DNA of 55,218 nt, taken from positions 1 through 55,218 of the forward strand of contig CACYWP010000022.1 of NCBI GenBank assembly GCA_902778135.1, written 5' to 3'. The DNA is from an uncultured Coriobacteriaceae bacterium. Its GTDB lineage: Bacteria > Actinomycetota > Coriobacteriia > Coriobacteriales > Atopobiaceae. A model generated the notes under the pieces. The model searched no databases. It was not told where the DNA came from and saw only the letters and a list, made by a program, of their open reading frames with translations. Position numbers and translations under genes: made by a program. This document shows positions 27,958 to 35,453 of the stretch, one piece after another; position 1 is the first letter of the stretch; each line of letters opens with the position of its first letter.

Positions 27958-28308
27958 ATGGCCGACGAGGCGCTTCCGCTGACTGACGAGGAGCGAGCGG
28001 AGCTTGAGGCCCTGAGGGCCGAGAAGGCCCAGCGCGAGCTGCGCGAGCGGGCCGCCCGCGAGCGAGCGGAGCTGGAGGAGCTGCGTGCCAGCCATGCGTC
28101 TGCCGAGCGGTCCCCCGTGCAGTCCGTCTCCCGCCCCCAACCACGACAAAGCGCCGAGGACCAGCGCATACGCGAGGCGCGCGAGCGAGGCTCGAAGCTG
28201 ATGGAGCCCGATGACGACCTGCGCATGCCCCTTGGGCAGAAGATCGTGCTGGCGGTCCTGGGGGCCTTGGCGGCCATCATCGTCATCATGCACTTTCTTG
28301 TGGGATAG
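27958..28308 (+). CDS. Small coiled-coil protein with C-terminal membrane anchor
   Basis: A hypothetical protein of 116 residues. Residues ~5-50 are rich in Glu, Arg, Ala and Leu in a heptad-like pattern (DEERAELEALRAEKAQRELR), predicting a coiled coil. The last ~22 residues (KIVLAVLGALAAIIVIMHFL) form a single transmembrane helix at the very C-terminus, a tail-anchored arrangement. The ATG at 27958 with GAAGGG upstream is preferred over one 12 codons earlier. I do not recognise the family. It has its own good promoter and lies 36 bases before pncB. Confidence 0.7.
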   Translation: MADEALPLTDEERAELEALRAEKAQRELRERAARERAELEELRASHASAERSPVQSVSRPQPRQSAEDQRIREARERGSKLMEPDDDLRMPLGQKIVLAVLGALAAIIVIMHFLVG

Positions 28309-28344
28309 CGTGCGGGACAAGCCGACGCGAGTGAGGAGATACCC

Positions 28345-29835
28345 ATGGCATTGACTGACATCACACGTCCCTCTGACGTGGCGCTCAACACCGACCTCTA
28401 CGAGCTGACCATGGCCCAGGGCTACTGGGAGAGCGGCCTCGTGAACGGGGAGGGGTGCTTCAACGTCTTCTTCCGCGACCCTCCGTTCAAGGGTGGCTAT
28501 GGCATCGCCTGTGGTATCGGACAGGTCGCCGACCTCGTTGAGAGCTTCGTCTACGACGACGAGTCGATCGAATACCTCGCCTCGGTGCCGGCCCCGGGCG
28601 GTGGCCCGCTGTTCAAGCCGGGATTCCTCGACTACCTGCGCGACTTCCGCATGCGCGTCTCGGTCTGGGGCATCCCCGAGGGCGAGCTCGTCTTCGCCCG
28701 CGAGCCGATGCTGCGGGTCCAGGGTCCGCTCATCGACTGCCAGCTCATCGAGACCGCGCTGCTCAACCTGGTGAACTTCCAGACGCTGGTGGCCACCAAG
28801 ACCGCTCGCGTGGTGCATGCGGCCGAGGGGCATCCGGTCTCCGACTTCGGCCTGCGTCGCGCGCAGGGTCCCGATGGCGGCCTGGCGGTCGCGCGTGCGT
28901 CCTACATCGGTGGCGCCTCGTCGACCTCCAACGTCCTGGCGGGCAAGATCTACGGCATCCCCGTCTTCGGCACCCATGCCCATTCGTGGGTCATGTCGTT
29001 CCCGACGGAGCTGGACGCCTTCCGCGCCTTTGCGGCATCCAGCCCCAAGAACTGCGTCCTCCTCCTTGACACCTACGACGTGCGCGAGGGCATCAAGCAT
29101 GCGATTACGGTGGCCAAGGAGATGGAGGAGCGCGGCGAGCGCCTGGCGGCGGTGCGCCTCGATTCCGGCGACCTCGCACGACTCTCCAAGATGGCGCGCA
29201 AGGCCTTTGACGAGGCGGACCTGCCCTATGTGAAGATCTCCGCATCGAACGACCTCGACGAGTACACCATCCAGTCGCTGTTCGCGCAGGGCGCTCCCAT
29301 CGACTCCTTCGGCGTGGGCACCAAGCTGGCAACCTGCGACCCCCAGCCGTCGCTGGGCGGCGTGTACAAGCTCTCCGCGACGCGCGAGGACCCGGCCAGC
29401 CCCTGGGAGCCGGTCATCAAGCTCTCCGAGCAGGCCTACAAGCGCACCATCCCCGGCGTGCAGCACATCCTGCGCCACTACGACGAGGCTGGCGTGCCCG
29501 TAGGCGACATGATCGTGGACGACTCGGTGGACAGTGGCGACCACAGCTCGATGGTCGACGTCCTTGACGAGCTGACCTCCTTCGACCTGACCGAGGCGAC
29601 CCCGCGCGAGATGCTGGTCAAGCTCGTGGAGGACGGCCGCCGTGTGGGCGAGGTCGAGTCCCTCGACAAGGCCAAGGCACGTTGCCGCGAGGCCATGATG
29701 CACCTCGATCCCGCGACCAAGCGCTTCCTCAACCCCCAGACCTATCCGGTGGGCCTGGAGCGCGGCCTCGCCCGCCTGCGCAACGAGCTGGCGCTGGAGG
29801 AGGCAAAGGGCTCGGGTCGCCGTGGCAGGTCCTAG
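28345..29835 (+). CDS. pncB: Nicotinate phosphoribosyltransferase
   Basis: A 496-residue enzyme of NAD salvage that makes nicotinate mononucleotide from nicotinate and PRPP. Typical landmarks are the N-terminal ALNTDLYELTMAQGYW, the catalytic-His region SDFGLRRAQGPDGG, GTHAHSWVMSF, and the phosphate-binding GVGTKLATC. GAGGAGA precedes the ATG. It ends 252 bases before argS, with an inverted repeat in the gap. Confidence 0.96.
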   Translation: MALTDITRPSDVALNTDLYELTMAQGYWESGLVNGEGCFNVFFRDPPFKGGYGIACGIGQVADLVESFVYDDESIEYLASVPAPGGGPLFKPGFLDYLRDFRMRVSVWGIPEGELVFAREPMLRVQGPLIDCQLIETALLNLVNFQTLVATKTARVVHAAEGHPVSDFGLRRAQGPDGGLAVARASYIGGASSTSNVLAGKIYGIPVFGTHAHSWVMSFPTELDAFRAFAASSPKNCVLLLDTYDVREGIKHAITVAKEMEERGERLAAVRLDSGDLARLSKMARKAFDEADLPYVKISASNDLDEYTIQSLFAQGAPIDSFGVGTKLATCDPQPSLGGVYKLSATREDPASPWEPVIKLSEQAYKRTIPGVQHILRHYDEAGVPVGDMIVDDSVDSGDHSSMVDVLDELTSFDLTEATPREMLVKLVEDGRRVGEVESLDKAKARCREAMMHLDPATKRFLNPQTYPVGLERGLARLRNELALEEAKGSGRRGRS

Positions 29836-29854
29836 CCCTCGCATGCCCGATCAA

Positions 29855-29907
29855 GGGGATGCCTTCGCCAGAGCCGGTTCAACCCGATACGTGCCAAGGC
29901 ATCCCTT
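29855..29907 (+). terminator. Inverted repeat after pncB
   Basis: GGGATGCCTT (29856-29865) and AAGGCATCCC (29896-29905) match perfectly over 10 bp, extended by a G-T and an A-T pair, with a 30-base loop. No T-run follows, so it is a weak or Rho-assisted end. Confidence 0.5.
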
Positions 29908-30035
29908 CCCGCTTGCTACCGTAGCAGCCCTGAACTCATAAATCGGTGAATAAGCTGAGAAGCGCTGCCAATGGCAGGCATCTTTGCTACACTCGACAAC
30001 GTCGCCTAAAGCGTCTGACCCCATGGCCGGAGCTT

Positions 30036-30064
30036 TTCGACTATTGGATAGGTACGACTAGTCT
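30036..30064 (+). promoter_or_regulatory. Possible argS promoter
   Basis: TTCGAC (30036-30041) and TAGTCT (30059-30064) are 17 bases apart, giving a leader of only about 17 bases with AAAAAGGAG. A TACACT box at 29988-29993 is an alternative. Confidence 0.35.
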
Positions 30065-30087
30065 ATAGAGAAAAAGGAGTCACCAGC

Positions 30088-31932
30088 ATGCCCGAAACGA
30101 TCGAGGAGCTTGTCAAGCAGGCCATAGCCGCCGCCCAGGCGGCAGGAGATCTGCCAGAGTTCGAGGTCAAGGATTGTGGCATCGAGCGACCGGCTGACTC
30201 CGGCAACGGTGACTGGACGTCCACGGTCGCCATGCGTTCGGCGCGTCTGGCCCGCATGGCTCCCGCCAAGATTGCCGCGGCCATCGTCGCGCACCTGCCA
30301 CAGAGCACCTCCGTCTCCAAGGTCGAGGTCGCTGGCCCCGGCTTCATCAACTTCTACCTCAACTCCTCGGCCAACAACGAGGTCTTCCGCACGGTCATCG
30401 AGGCCGGCCAGGACTGGGGCAAGGTCAACGTGGGCAATGGCCTGCGCACCCAGGTCGAGTTCATCTCCGCCAACCCCACCGGTCCCCTTCATGTCGGCCA
30501 TGGCCGCTGGGCCGCCATCGGCGACTCGCTGTGCAACGTGCTCGAGCATGCCAACTTCGACGTGCAGCGCGAGTACTACATCAACGACCATGGTTCCCAG
30601 ATGGACGTCTTCGGCCAATCCGTCGCGATGCGCTATCTGCAGATCGACGAGATCGTCAAGGCCGAGGGCGTTGATGCTGCTGCGGCCGCCGCAAAGCTGC
30701 TGGCAGACCGCGAGGCCTATGTCGTCGACGAGTTGGACGAGCATCCCGAGAGCCATCCCTTCATGGACGCCTTCAACGAGGCCCTCGGTGGCAACTCCTA
30801 CGGCGGCGACTACATCATCGGCATCGCCCAGCGCTTCTACGAGGCCGACGGCGACAAGTGGGTGAACGAGCCCGCGGAGGTGCGCGATCCCGAGTTCCGC
30901 GAGCGCTCCTACATGGACATGCTCGACCAGATCAAGGCGACCTGCCATCAGGTGCGCTGCGACTTTGACGAGTGGCGCAGCGAGCGCAGCTTCTACGTGC
31001 CCGACGAGACCGGCGTCTCCTACATCGACCGCACCTTCAAGATGCTGGAGGACAAGGGCCTGCTCTATCGCACCGACGACGGCGCGCTGTGGTTCAAGTC
31101 CACCGACTTCGGCGATGACAAGGACCGCGTCCTCATCAAGTCCAACGGCGAGTACACCTACTTCGCCTCTGACGTCGCCTATTGCTGGAAGAAGTTCGAG
31201 ATCGTCGACTACGAGATCAACATCTGGGGCGCGGACCATCACGGCTACATCAAGCGCGTCCAGTCCGTCGCCGACGCCATGGGCTATCCCGGCAAGTACG
31301 AGATCCTGCTCGGCCAGTTCGTCAACCTGCTGCGCAACGGCCAGCCGGTGCGCATGTCCAAGCGTCGCGGCACCATGATCAGCTTCCAGGAGCTGGTGGA
31401 CGAGGCCGGCGTCGACGCCACTCGCTACACGCTCATCAGCCGCTCCTCCAACCAGACCATCGACTTCGACATCGAGAAGGTCAAGGAGCAGAACAACACC
31501 AACCCCGTCTATTACGTGCAGTATGCGCACGCGCGCATCTGCTCCATCCTGCGCCGTGCCATCGGCGTCACGGAGCAGGAGGCCGACGAGCTGGGCATGG
31601 ACGAGGTCGCGCGCCGTGCCATCGGTGAGAACTATGACCTGTCGCTGCTCACCGACCCGACCGAGCTGGCACTCTCCCGCAAGATCTCCGAGTTCCCCGA
31701 CCTCATCGCCAGCTGCGCACGCGACCGCGCCCCGTTCCGCCTCACGCACTTCTGCGAGGAGCTGGCCGCCACCTACCATGGCTTCTATGCCAACTGCCAG
31801 GTGCTGCCCAGCGAGGGCCGTCCGGTGGATGCCGAGCTGTCACGCGCTCGCTTGGCTGCCTGCAATGCGGTGCGCGTCAACCTCGAGGTCGCCCTTCGCC
31901 TGATTGGCGTTTCCGCACCGACCGTCATGTAG
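30088..31932 (+). CDS. argS: Arginyl-tRNA synthetase
   Basis: Class I synthetase of 614 residues charging tRNA-Arg. The HIGH-type motif is HVGH in NPTGPLHVGHGRWAA, and the KMSKS equivalent is MSKRRG. The N-terminal Add-1 tRNA-binding domain (residues 1-110) and the C-terminal helical anticodon-binding domain ending in a hydrophobic VM are present. AAAAAGGAG precedes the start. A strong hairpin terminator follows. A tRNA-Arg(TCT) gene lies elsewhere in the window at 54986. Confidence 0.98.
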   Translation: MPETIEELVKQAIAAAQAAGDLPEFEVKDCGIERPADSGNGDWTSTVAMRSARLARMAPAKIAAAIVAHLPQSTSVSKVEVAGPGFINFYLNSSANNEVFRTVIEAGQDWGKVNVGNGLRTQVEFISANPTGPLHVGHGRWAAIGDSLCNVLEHANFDVQREYYINDHGSQMDVFGQSVAMRYLQIDEIVKAEGVDAAAAAAKLLADREAYVVDELDEHPESHPFMDAFNEALGGNSYGGDYIIGIAQRFYEADGDKWVNEPAEVRDPEFRERSYMDMLDQIKATCHQVRCDFDEWRSERSFYVPDETGVSYIDRTFKMLEDKGLLYRTDDGALWFKSTDFGDDKDRVLIKSNGEYTYFASDVAYCWKKFEIVDYEINIWGADHHGYIKRVQSVADAMGYPGKYEILLGQFVNLLRNGQPVRMSKRRGTMISFQELVDEAGVDATRYTLISRSSNQTIDFDIEKVKEQNNTNPVYYVQYAHARICSILRRAIGVTEQEADELGMDEVARRAIGENYDLSLLTDPTELALSRKISEFPDLIASCARDRAPFRLTHFCEELAATYHGFYANCQVLPSEGRPVDAELSRARLAACNAVRVNLEVALRLIGVSAPTVM

Positions 31933-31954
31933 CAACACATACAGTTTTTTACTA

Positions 31955-31998
31955 AGTGCGCCCATGGCTTTACGACTGTGGGCGCACTAGTTTCATTT
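31955..31998 (+). terminator. Terminator after argS
   Basis: AGTGCGCCCA (31955-31964) pairs with TGGGCGCACT (31979-31988), followed by AGTTTCATTT. A T6 run just before the stem (31945-31950) would not help minus-strand termination because no gene faces it. Confidence 0.75.
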
Positions 31999-32125
31999 GC
32001 ATGAATTGTATGAGGAACCATAGAACTATCTGAATGAATCAGTTATTTTAAAAACGGCTAGGATACTTCATGACGTCCCTTGCTTGGGCAACAGGGTCGT
32101 CGCATTGCCTTAAACCGGGAGAGCC
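31989..32125 (+). promoter_or_regulatory. AT-rich control region of the double-MarR gene
   Basis: This 137-base gap is much richer in A/T than its surroundings. It contains TTCAT-TTGC-ATGAA (31992-32005) and CTGA-ATGAA-TCAG (32031-32043), both imperfect operator-like palindromes, and weak -10 candidates TAGGAT/GATACT at 32059-32067. Autoregulation by the downstream regulator is plausible, as is common in the MarR family. Confidence 0.35.
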
Positions 32126-32794
32126 ATGGAGTTGAGGGAGTACCTGTCTATCCGCAAGGCATACAATCTCGTTCGACAAGAGATGGATGCCGAGCGTAGG
32201 CTTACGTTTGTCGAGTTTGCCATACTATGTCGGCTAAACGTGCTGGACCGTCCGATGAACACCTCCGAGATAGCGGAGTATCAAGGTGCGCTGCGACCGA
32301 CTATGACTCACCGCACCAAGCACCTCTCTCGCTTGGGATTGTTGCGTCGCAGCAAGGGCAGCAGCGACCGTCGCAATGTCGTGTGCGAGATTACGGAGAG
32401 CGGCCTGGGGTTTACCGTGGTGGTCTGTCGCTCGGTATGCGACGTCCTCCATTCGGGTTCGATTCTGTCTCGAACCACCCCACAGCGCATCTATCGCTAT
32501 GTCGATGCTATGGGCGGCGTATCGTGCATGTCGGGAGACCTCGTGCTGCTGGGCATCGCAGAGTCGGGGAACGCCCCGTGCACGATCAGCGACTTGGTGT
32601 CGGTCCTGGGCCTGCTTCAACCGACGGTCAGCATGTCAGTCGCCTCCCTCGAGAAGGATGGCATGGTCTATCGCGAGCGTCAGGGCAGAGCGGGCAGACG
32701 ATCCACCGACATACGCCTGACCGATCAGGGGGAACGGCGCGCTCGCGAGCTGACCGAATCGATTCGCGCGCTTGTGGTGAAACGCAAGCCATAG
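32126..32794 (+). CDS. Transcriptional regulator with two tandem MarR-type winged-helix domains
   Basis: A 222-residue DNA-binding protein. Residues ~26-95 hold one winged helix (SEIAEYQGALRPTMTHRTKH, then the wing KGSSDRRNVVCEITESG). Residues ~133-210 hold a second, similar one (ISDLVSVLGLLQPTVSMSVA, then the wing GRAGRRSTDIRLTDQGE). MarR proteins normally have one such domain and dimerise; here two are covalently joined, possibly a pseudo-dimer. No ligand pocket can be assigned. No target operon sits directly beside it. GGGAGAG precedes the ATG. Confidence 0.8.
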   Translation: MELREYLSIRKAYNLVRQEMDAERRLTFVEFAILCRLNVLDRPMNTSEIAEYQGALRPTMTHRTKHLSRLGLLRRSKGSSDRRNVVCEITESGLGFTVVVCRSVCDVLHSGSILSRTTPQRIYRYVDAMGGVSCMSGDLVLLGIAESGNAPCTISDLVSVLGLLQPTVSMSVASLEKDGMVYRERQGRAGRRSTDIRLTDQGERRARELTESIRALVVKRKP

Positions 32795-33106
32795 GATTGC
32801 GGCCCACGCCCGCGGAAGCCCCTTTCACGGGTTTCGTGCATCCTGGAGATGCACCGCGCTGAGACCGCTGGTGCCAAAGCGCTGGTCGCGTCGGTCGCGT
32901 CGGTCGCATATGGTCAAGCGTGGAGAATGGAAATGGATTCGAACGGGGAACTGGCGCTTGCAAAAGCATCGGTTCTGCTATAGTTACCACATTCGTAGCA
33001 CGTGTGGCCTGCATATCCACACACAACCCCTTTATCCCGCCTTACAATCCATTGCCGCTCGATAGCGCATTGGTGCATGTATCTGTTTTGAGGAAAGGCA
33101 AGGCCA
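32795..33106 (+). other. Intergenic region before rho
   Basis: This 312-base gap has no credible gene. It holds a GTGCATC/GATGCAC hairpin (32836-32854), a threefold 9-base direct repeat GGTCGCGTC (32884-32910, third copy imperfect), and the rho promoter at 32958-32984. The leader of about 115 bases is long enough for the autogenous attenuation known for rho in other bacteria, but no specific structure was identified. Confidence 0.5.
32958..32984 (+). promoter_or_regulatory. rho promoter
   Basis: TTGCAA (32958-32963) and TATAGT (32979-32984) are spaced by 15 bases, with an extended -10 TGC directly before TATAGT that would compensate for the short spacer. Confidence 0.6.
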
Positions 33107-35125
33107 ATGGCCGAAGATACCAACGTAACTCAAGAGGGCATCGTCGCATCCGAACCCGCTGTCGAGGACGCCCCCAAGCCCCGGCGCCGCGTGGGACGCC
33201 CGCGCAAGGCCGACGCGGAGGGAGCAGCGGCGACTGCCGAGGCACAGCCTGACGGCGAGGAGGCCCCCAAGCCCCGCCGCCGTGTGGGACGCCCGCGCAA
33301 GGCCGATGCCGAGGTCTCGTCTGCGGAGGCGCAGGTGACACCGGTAGGGGAGGCTTCCGGCGAGGAGGCCCCCAAGCCCCGACGCCGTGTGGGACGCCCG
33401 CGCAAGGCCGAGGCCGAGGCCGAGGTGGCGACTGCCGAGGCGCAGCCTGACGGCGAGGAGGCCCCCAAGCCCCGCCGCCGCGTGGGACGCCCGCGCAAGA
33501 CGGATGCGGACGCGTCTGCCGCGGCGCAGCCTGAGCCAGCATCTGGTGCCCAGCAGAGCATCGAGGAGATGACCAAGGTCACCCAGGAGGCCACGCAGGC
33601 GAGTTCGGTGCCCATGGGTGCTCCCACGGCGACGCTCGCCGAGGCGGACGCCCAAGCCAACGATGCACAAGCCCAGCAAGGTGCGACGCAGGGCCGGAGC
33701 AGGCGTCGCCGCAATGGTGGCCAGGAGACGGCGCCTGCCGCAGCGAACGGTGCCAACAACGCAGGCGCCAACGGGCAGCAGGGCAGCCGCCGCAACAACC
33801 AGAACAACAGGCGCCGCAATCGTCGCAACCAGCAGGAGCAGACCGTCGAGCCCAGCCTCAGTCGCGAGGAGCTTGAGGCCCTGAAGGTCGCCGAGCTGCG
33901 GACCAAGGCGGCCGAGCTGGGCGTCGAATACGTCGGCGTCCGCAAGAAGGACCTGGTGGATGCAATATACGAGGCAGCGGCGGCGGCAGAGGGCTTCCGT
34001 CCCGTCTCTGGCGTCCTCGAGATACAGAACGAGGGCTACGGCTTCCTTCGCTCCGGCAACTACATGTCGGGCGAGACCGACGCCTTCGTGCACCAGCAGG
34101 TCATTCGACAGTATGGGCTGCGTGTCGGTGACAAGATCGTGGGCTCGCTGGCTCCGTCGCGATCGGGCAACAAGTACCCGCCCCTGCATCGCATCGACAC
34201 GGTCAACGGTCGCGCCCCCGAGGAGATGCGCAATCGTCCGCGTTTCCGCGACCTCACGCCCATCTACCCCGACCAGCGCCTGGTCATGGAGCATGGGCAG
34301 GATTCCATCACCGGACGTGCCATCGACCTGGTCGCGCCCATCGGAAAGGGCCAGCGTGGCCTGATCGTCTCCCCGCCCAAGGCGGGCAAGACGACCGTCC
34401 TCAAGCGCATCTGCCAGTCCATCGCCGCCAACAATCCCGAGGTGCACCTGTTCTGCCTGCTGGTGGACGAGCGCCCCGAGGAGGTCACCGACATGGAGCG
34501 CTCGATTCGCGGCGAGGTCGTGGCGTCGACCTTCGACATGCCGGCGGACAACCACACCAAGGTCTCCGAGCTGGTCATCGAGCATGCCAAGCGTCTGGTG
34601 GAGCTGGGCGAGGACGTCGTCGTGGTCCTGGACTCCATCACGCGTCTCGCACGCGCCTACAACCTGGCCCAGCCAGCCTCCGGTCGCATCCTGTCCGGCG
34701 GTGTCGACTCGGCGGCGCTGTATCCGCCCAAGAAGTTCCTGGGTGCCGCCCGCAACATCGAGAACGGCGGGTCTCTGACGATTCTCGCGTCGGCGCTGGT
34801 CGATACCGGGTCGAAGATGGACGAGGTCATCTTCGAGGAGTTCAAGGGCACGGGCAACATGGAGCTGAAGCTCGACCGCGACCTGGCGGACAAGCGGATC
34901 TTCCCTGCCATCGATCCGGTGGCTTCCGGCACCCGCAACGAGGACCTGCTCATCGAGGCGGAGCTGCAGCCATTCGTCTGGGGCATCCGTCGTGTCCTCG
35001 CCAACATGAACAACACCGAGCGCGCTGCGAACGCATTGGTGAAGGGATTGAAGAGCACCAAGGACAACCAGGAGTTCCTCATCCGCTCGGCGCGCAAGGC
35101 GCAGCAGTCGGACGTCATGCTCTAG
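33107..35125 (+). CDS. rho: Transcription termination factor Rho with AT-hook repeat extension
   Basis: Hexameric RNA helicase of 672 residues ending transcription. The C-terminal ~420 residues are standard Rho: Rho_N/SAP-like LSREELEALKVAELRTKAAE (~250), cold-shock RNA-binding domain (GVLEIQNEGYGFLRSG), Walker A PPKAGKTT (~425), Walker B VVVVLDSITRLAR, and a normal C-terminus. The first ~245 residues are extra: four copies of PKPRRRVGRPRK with AT-hook cores GRPRK at residues 30-34, 61-65, 96-100 and 127-131, then an Asn/Gln/Arg-rich region (190-245). Actinobacterial Rho often has a basic insertion; repeated AT-hooks are unusual and suggest DNA minor-groove binding. AGGAAAGG precedes the ATG. 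Confidence 0.96.
   Translation: MAEDTNVTQEGIVASEPAVEDAPKPRRRVGRPRKADAEGAAATAEAQPDGEEAPKPRRRVGRPRKADAEVSSAEAQVTPVGEASGEEAPKPRRRVGRPRKAEAEAEVATAEAQPDGEEAPKPRRRVGRPRKTDADASAAAQPEPASGAQQSIEEMTKVTQEATQASSVPMGAPTATLAEADAQANDAQAQQGATQGRSRRRRNGGQETAPAAANGANNAGANGQQGSRRNNQNNRRRNRRNQQEQTVEPSLSREELEALKVAELRTKAAELGVEYVGVRKKDLVDAIYEAAAAAEGFRPVSGVLEIQNEGYGFLRSGNYMSGETDAFVHQQVIRQYGLRVGDKIVGSLAPSRSGNKYPPLHRIDTVNGRAPEEMRNRPRFRDLTPIYPDQRLVMEHGQDSITGRAIDLVAPIGKGQRGLIVSPPKAGKTTVLKRICQSIAANNPEVHLFCLLVDERPEEVTDMERSIRGEVVASTFDMPADNHTKVSELVIEHAKRLVELGEDVVVVLDSITRLARAYNLAQPASGRILSGGVDSAALYPPKKFLGAARNIENGGSLTILASALVDTGSKMDEVIFEEFKGTGNMELKLDRDLADKRIFPAIDPVASGTRNEDLLIEAELQPFVWGIRRVLANMNNTERAANALVKGLKSTKDNQEFLIRSARKAQQSDVML
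33170..33499 (+). repeat. Tandem coding repeats for four AT-hooks in rho
   Basis: Four near-identical stretches encoding APKPRRRVGRPRK begin at residues 22, 53, 88 and 119, i.e. spacings of 31, 35 and 31 codons. The linkers (AEAQPDGEE type) are also partly repeated, pointing to recent internal duplication and possible length variation between strains. Confidence 0.85.
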
Positions 35126-35149
35126 CATCGTCCCAGAACTGCGACATGG

Positions 35150-35195
35150 GTGGGTGCTCCCACGAGGCCACACGCCTCAGGGGGCACCCACTTTC
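35150..35195 (+). terminator. Rho-independent terminator after rho
   Basis: GTGGGTGCTCCC (35150-35161) pairs over 12 positions with GGGGGCACCCAC (35180-35191), capped by an inner GAGGC/GCCTC hairpin and followed by TTTC. Confidence 0.8.
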
Positions 35196-35453
35196 TCGCC
35201 AGACCGCACGTGACACTCCGCAGATGATGGCATATCTCGCATTTGGCCACTTAGATGGTGCTTTCCACTTGCAAAATGCGTAAAGTGCGGTAAAGTCTAT
35301 TTTTGTCCGGGGTCTGTGCCCCGGCATATGATCACGACGGCACACACACATTCAACGAAGCACGCCGCCAGATCGAACCGATTGCCCTCGTCACGATCCA
35401 TTGACGTGCTTCCCGTGTGCCGCGCACATGCAGCGATGTGGGAGGTGCGGGGC
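35196..35453 (+). promoter_or_regulatory. Promoter and leader of the [GR]HF-motif membrane protein
   Basis: A promoter TTGCAA (35269-35274) / TAAAGT (35291-35296) with a 16-base spacer lies in an A/T-rich patch containing the direct repeat GTAAAGTGC-GGTAAAGTC. The leader then has CCGGGG/CCCCGG (35307-35324). The leader is about 150 bases, unusually long for this window; an open frame crosses it but has no ribosome binding site. Confidence 0.45.

Noticed and set aside
27355..29844. 829-codon open frame on the minus strand
   Set aside because: Shadow of the radical SAM gene, small membrane protein and pncB; composition is His/Val/Gly-rich noise typical of antisense GC-rich frames.
35316..35453. 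Upstream extension of the HF-motif membrane protein
   Set aside because: The added 46 residues are basic and unstructured with no ribosome binding site, and begin inside the leader hairpin; ATG 35454 has a good site.
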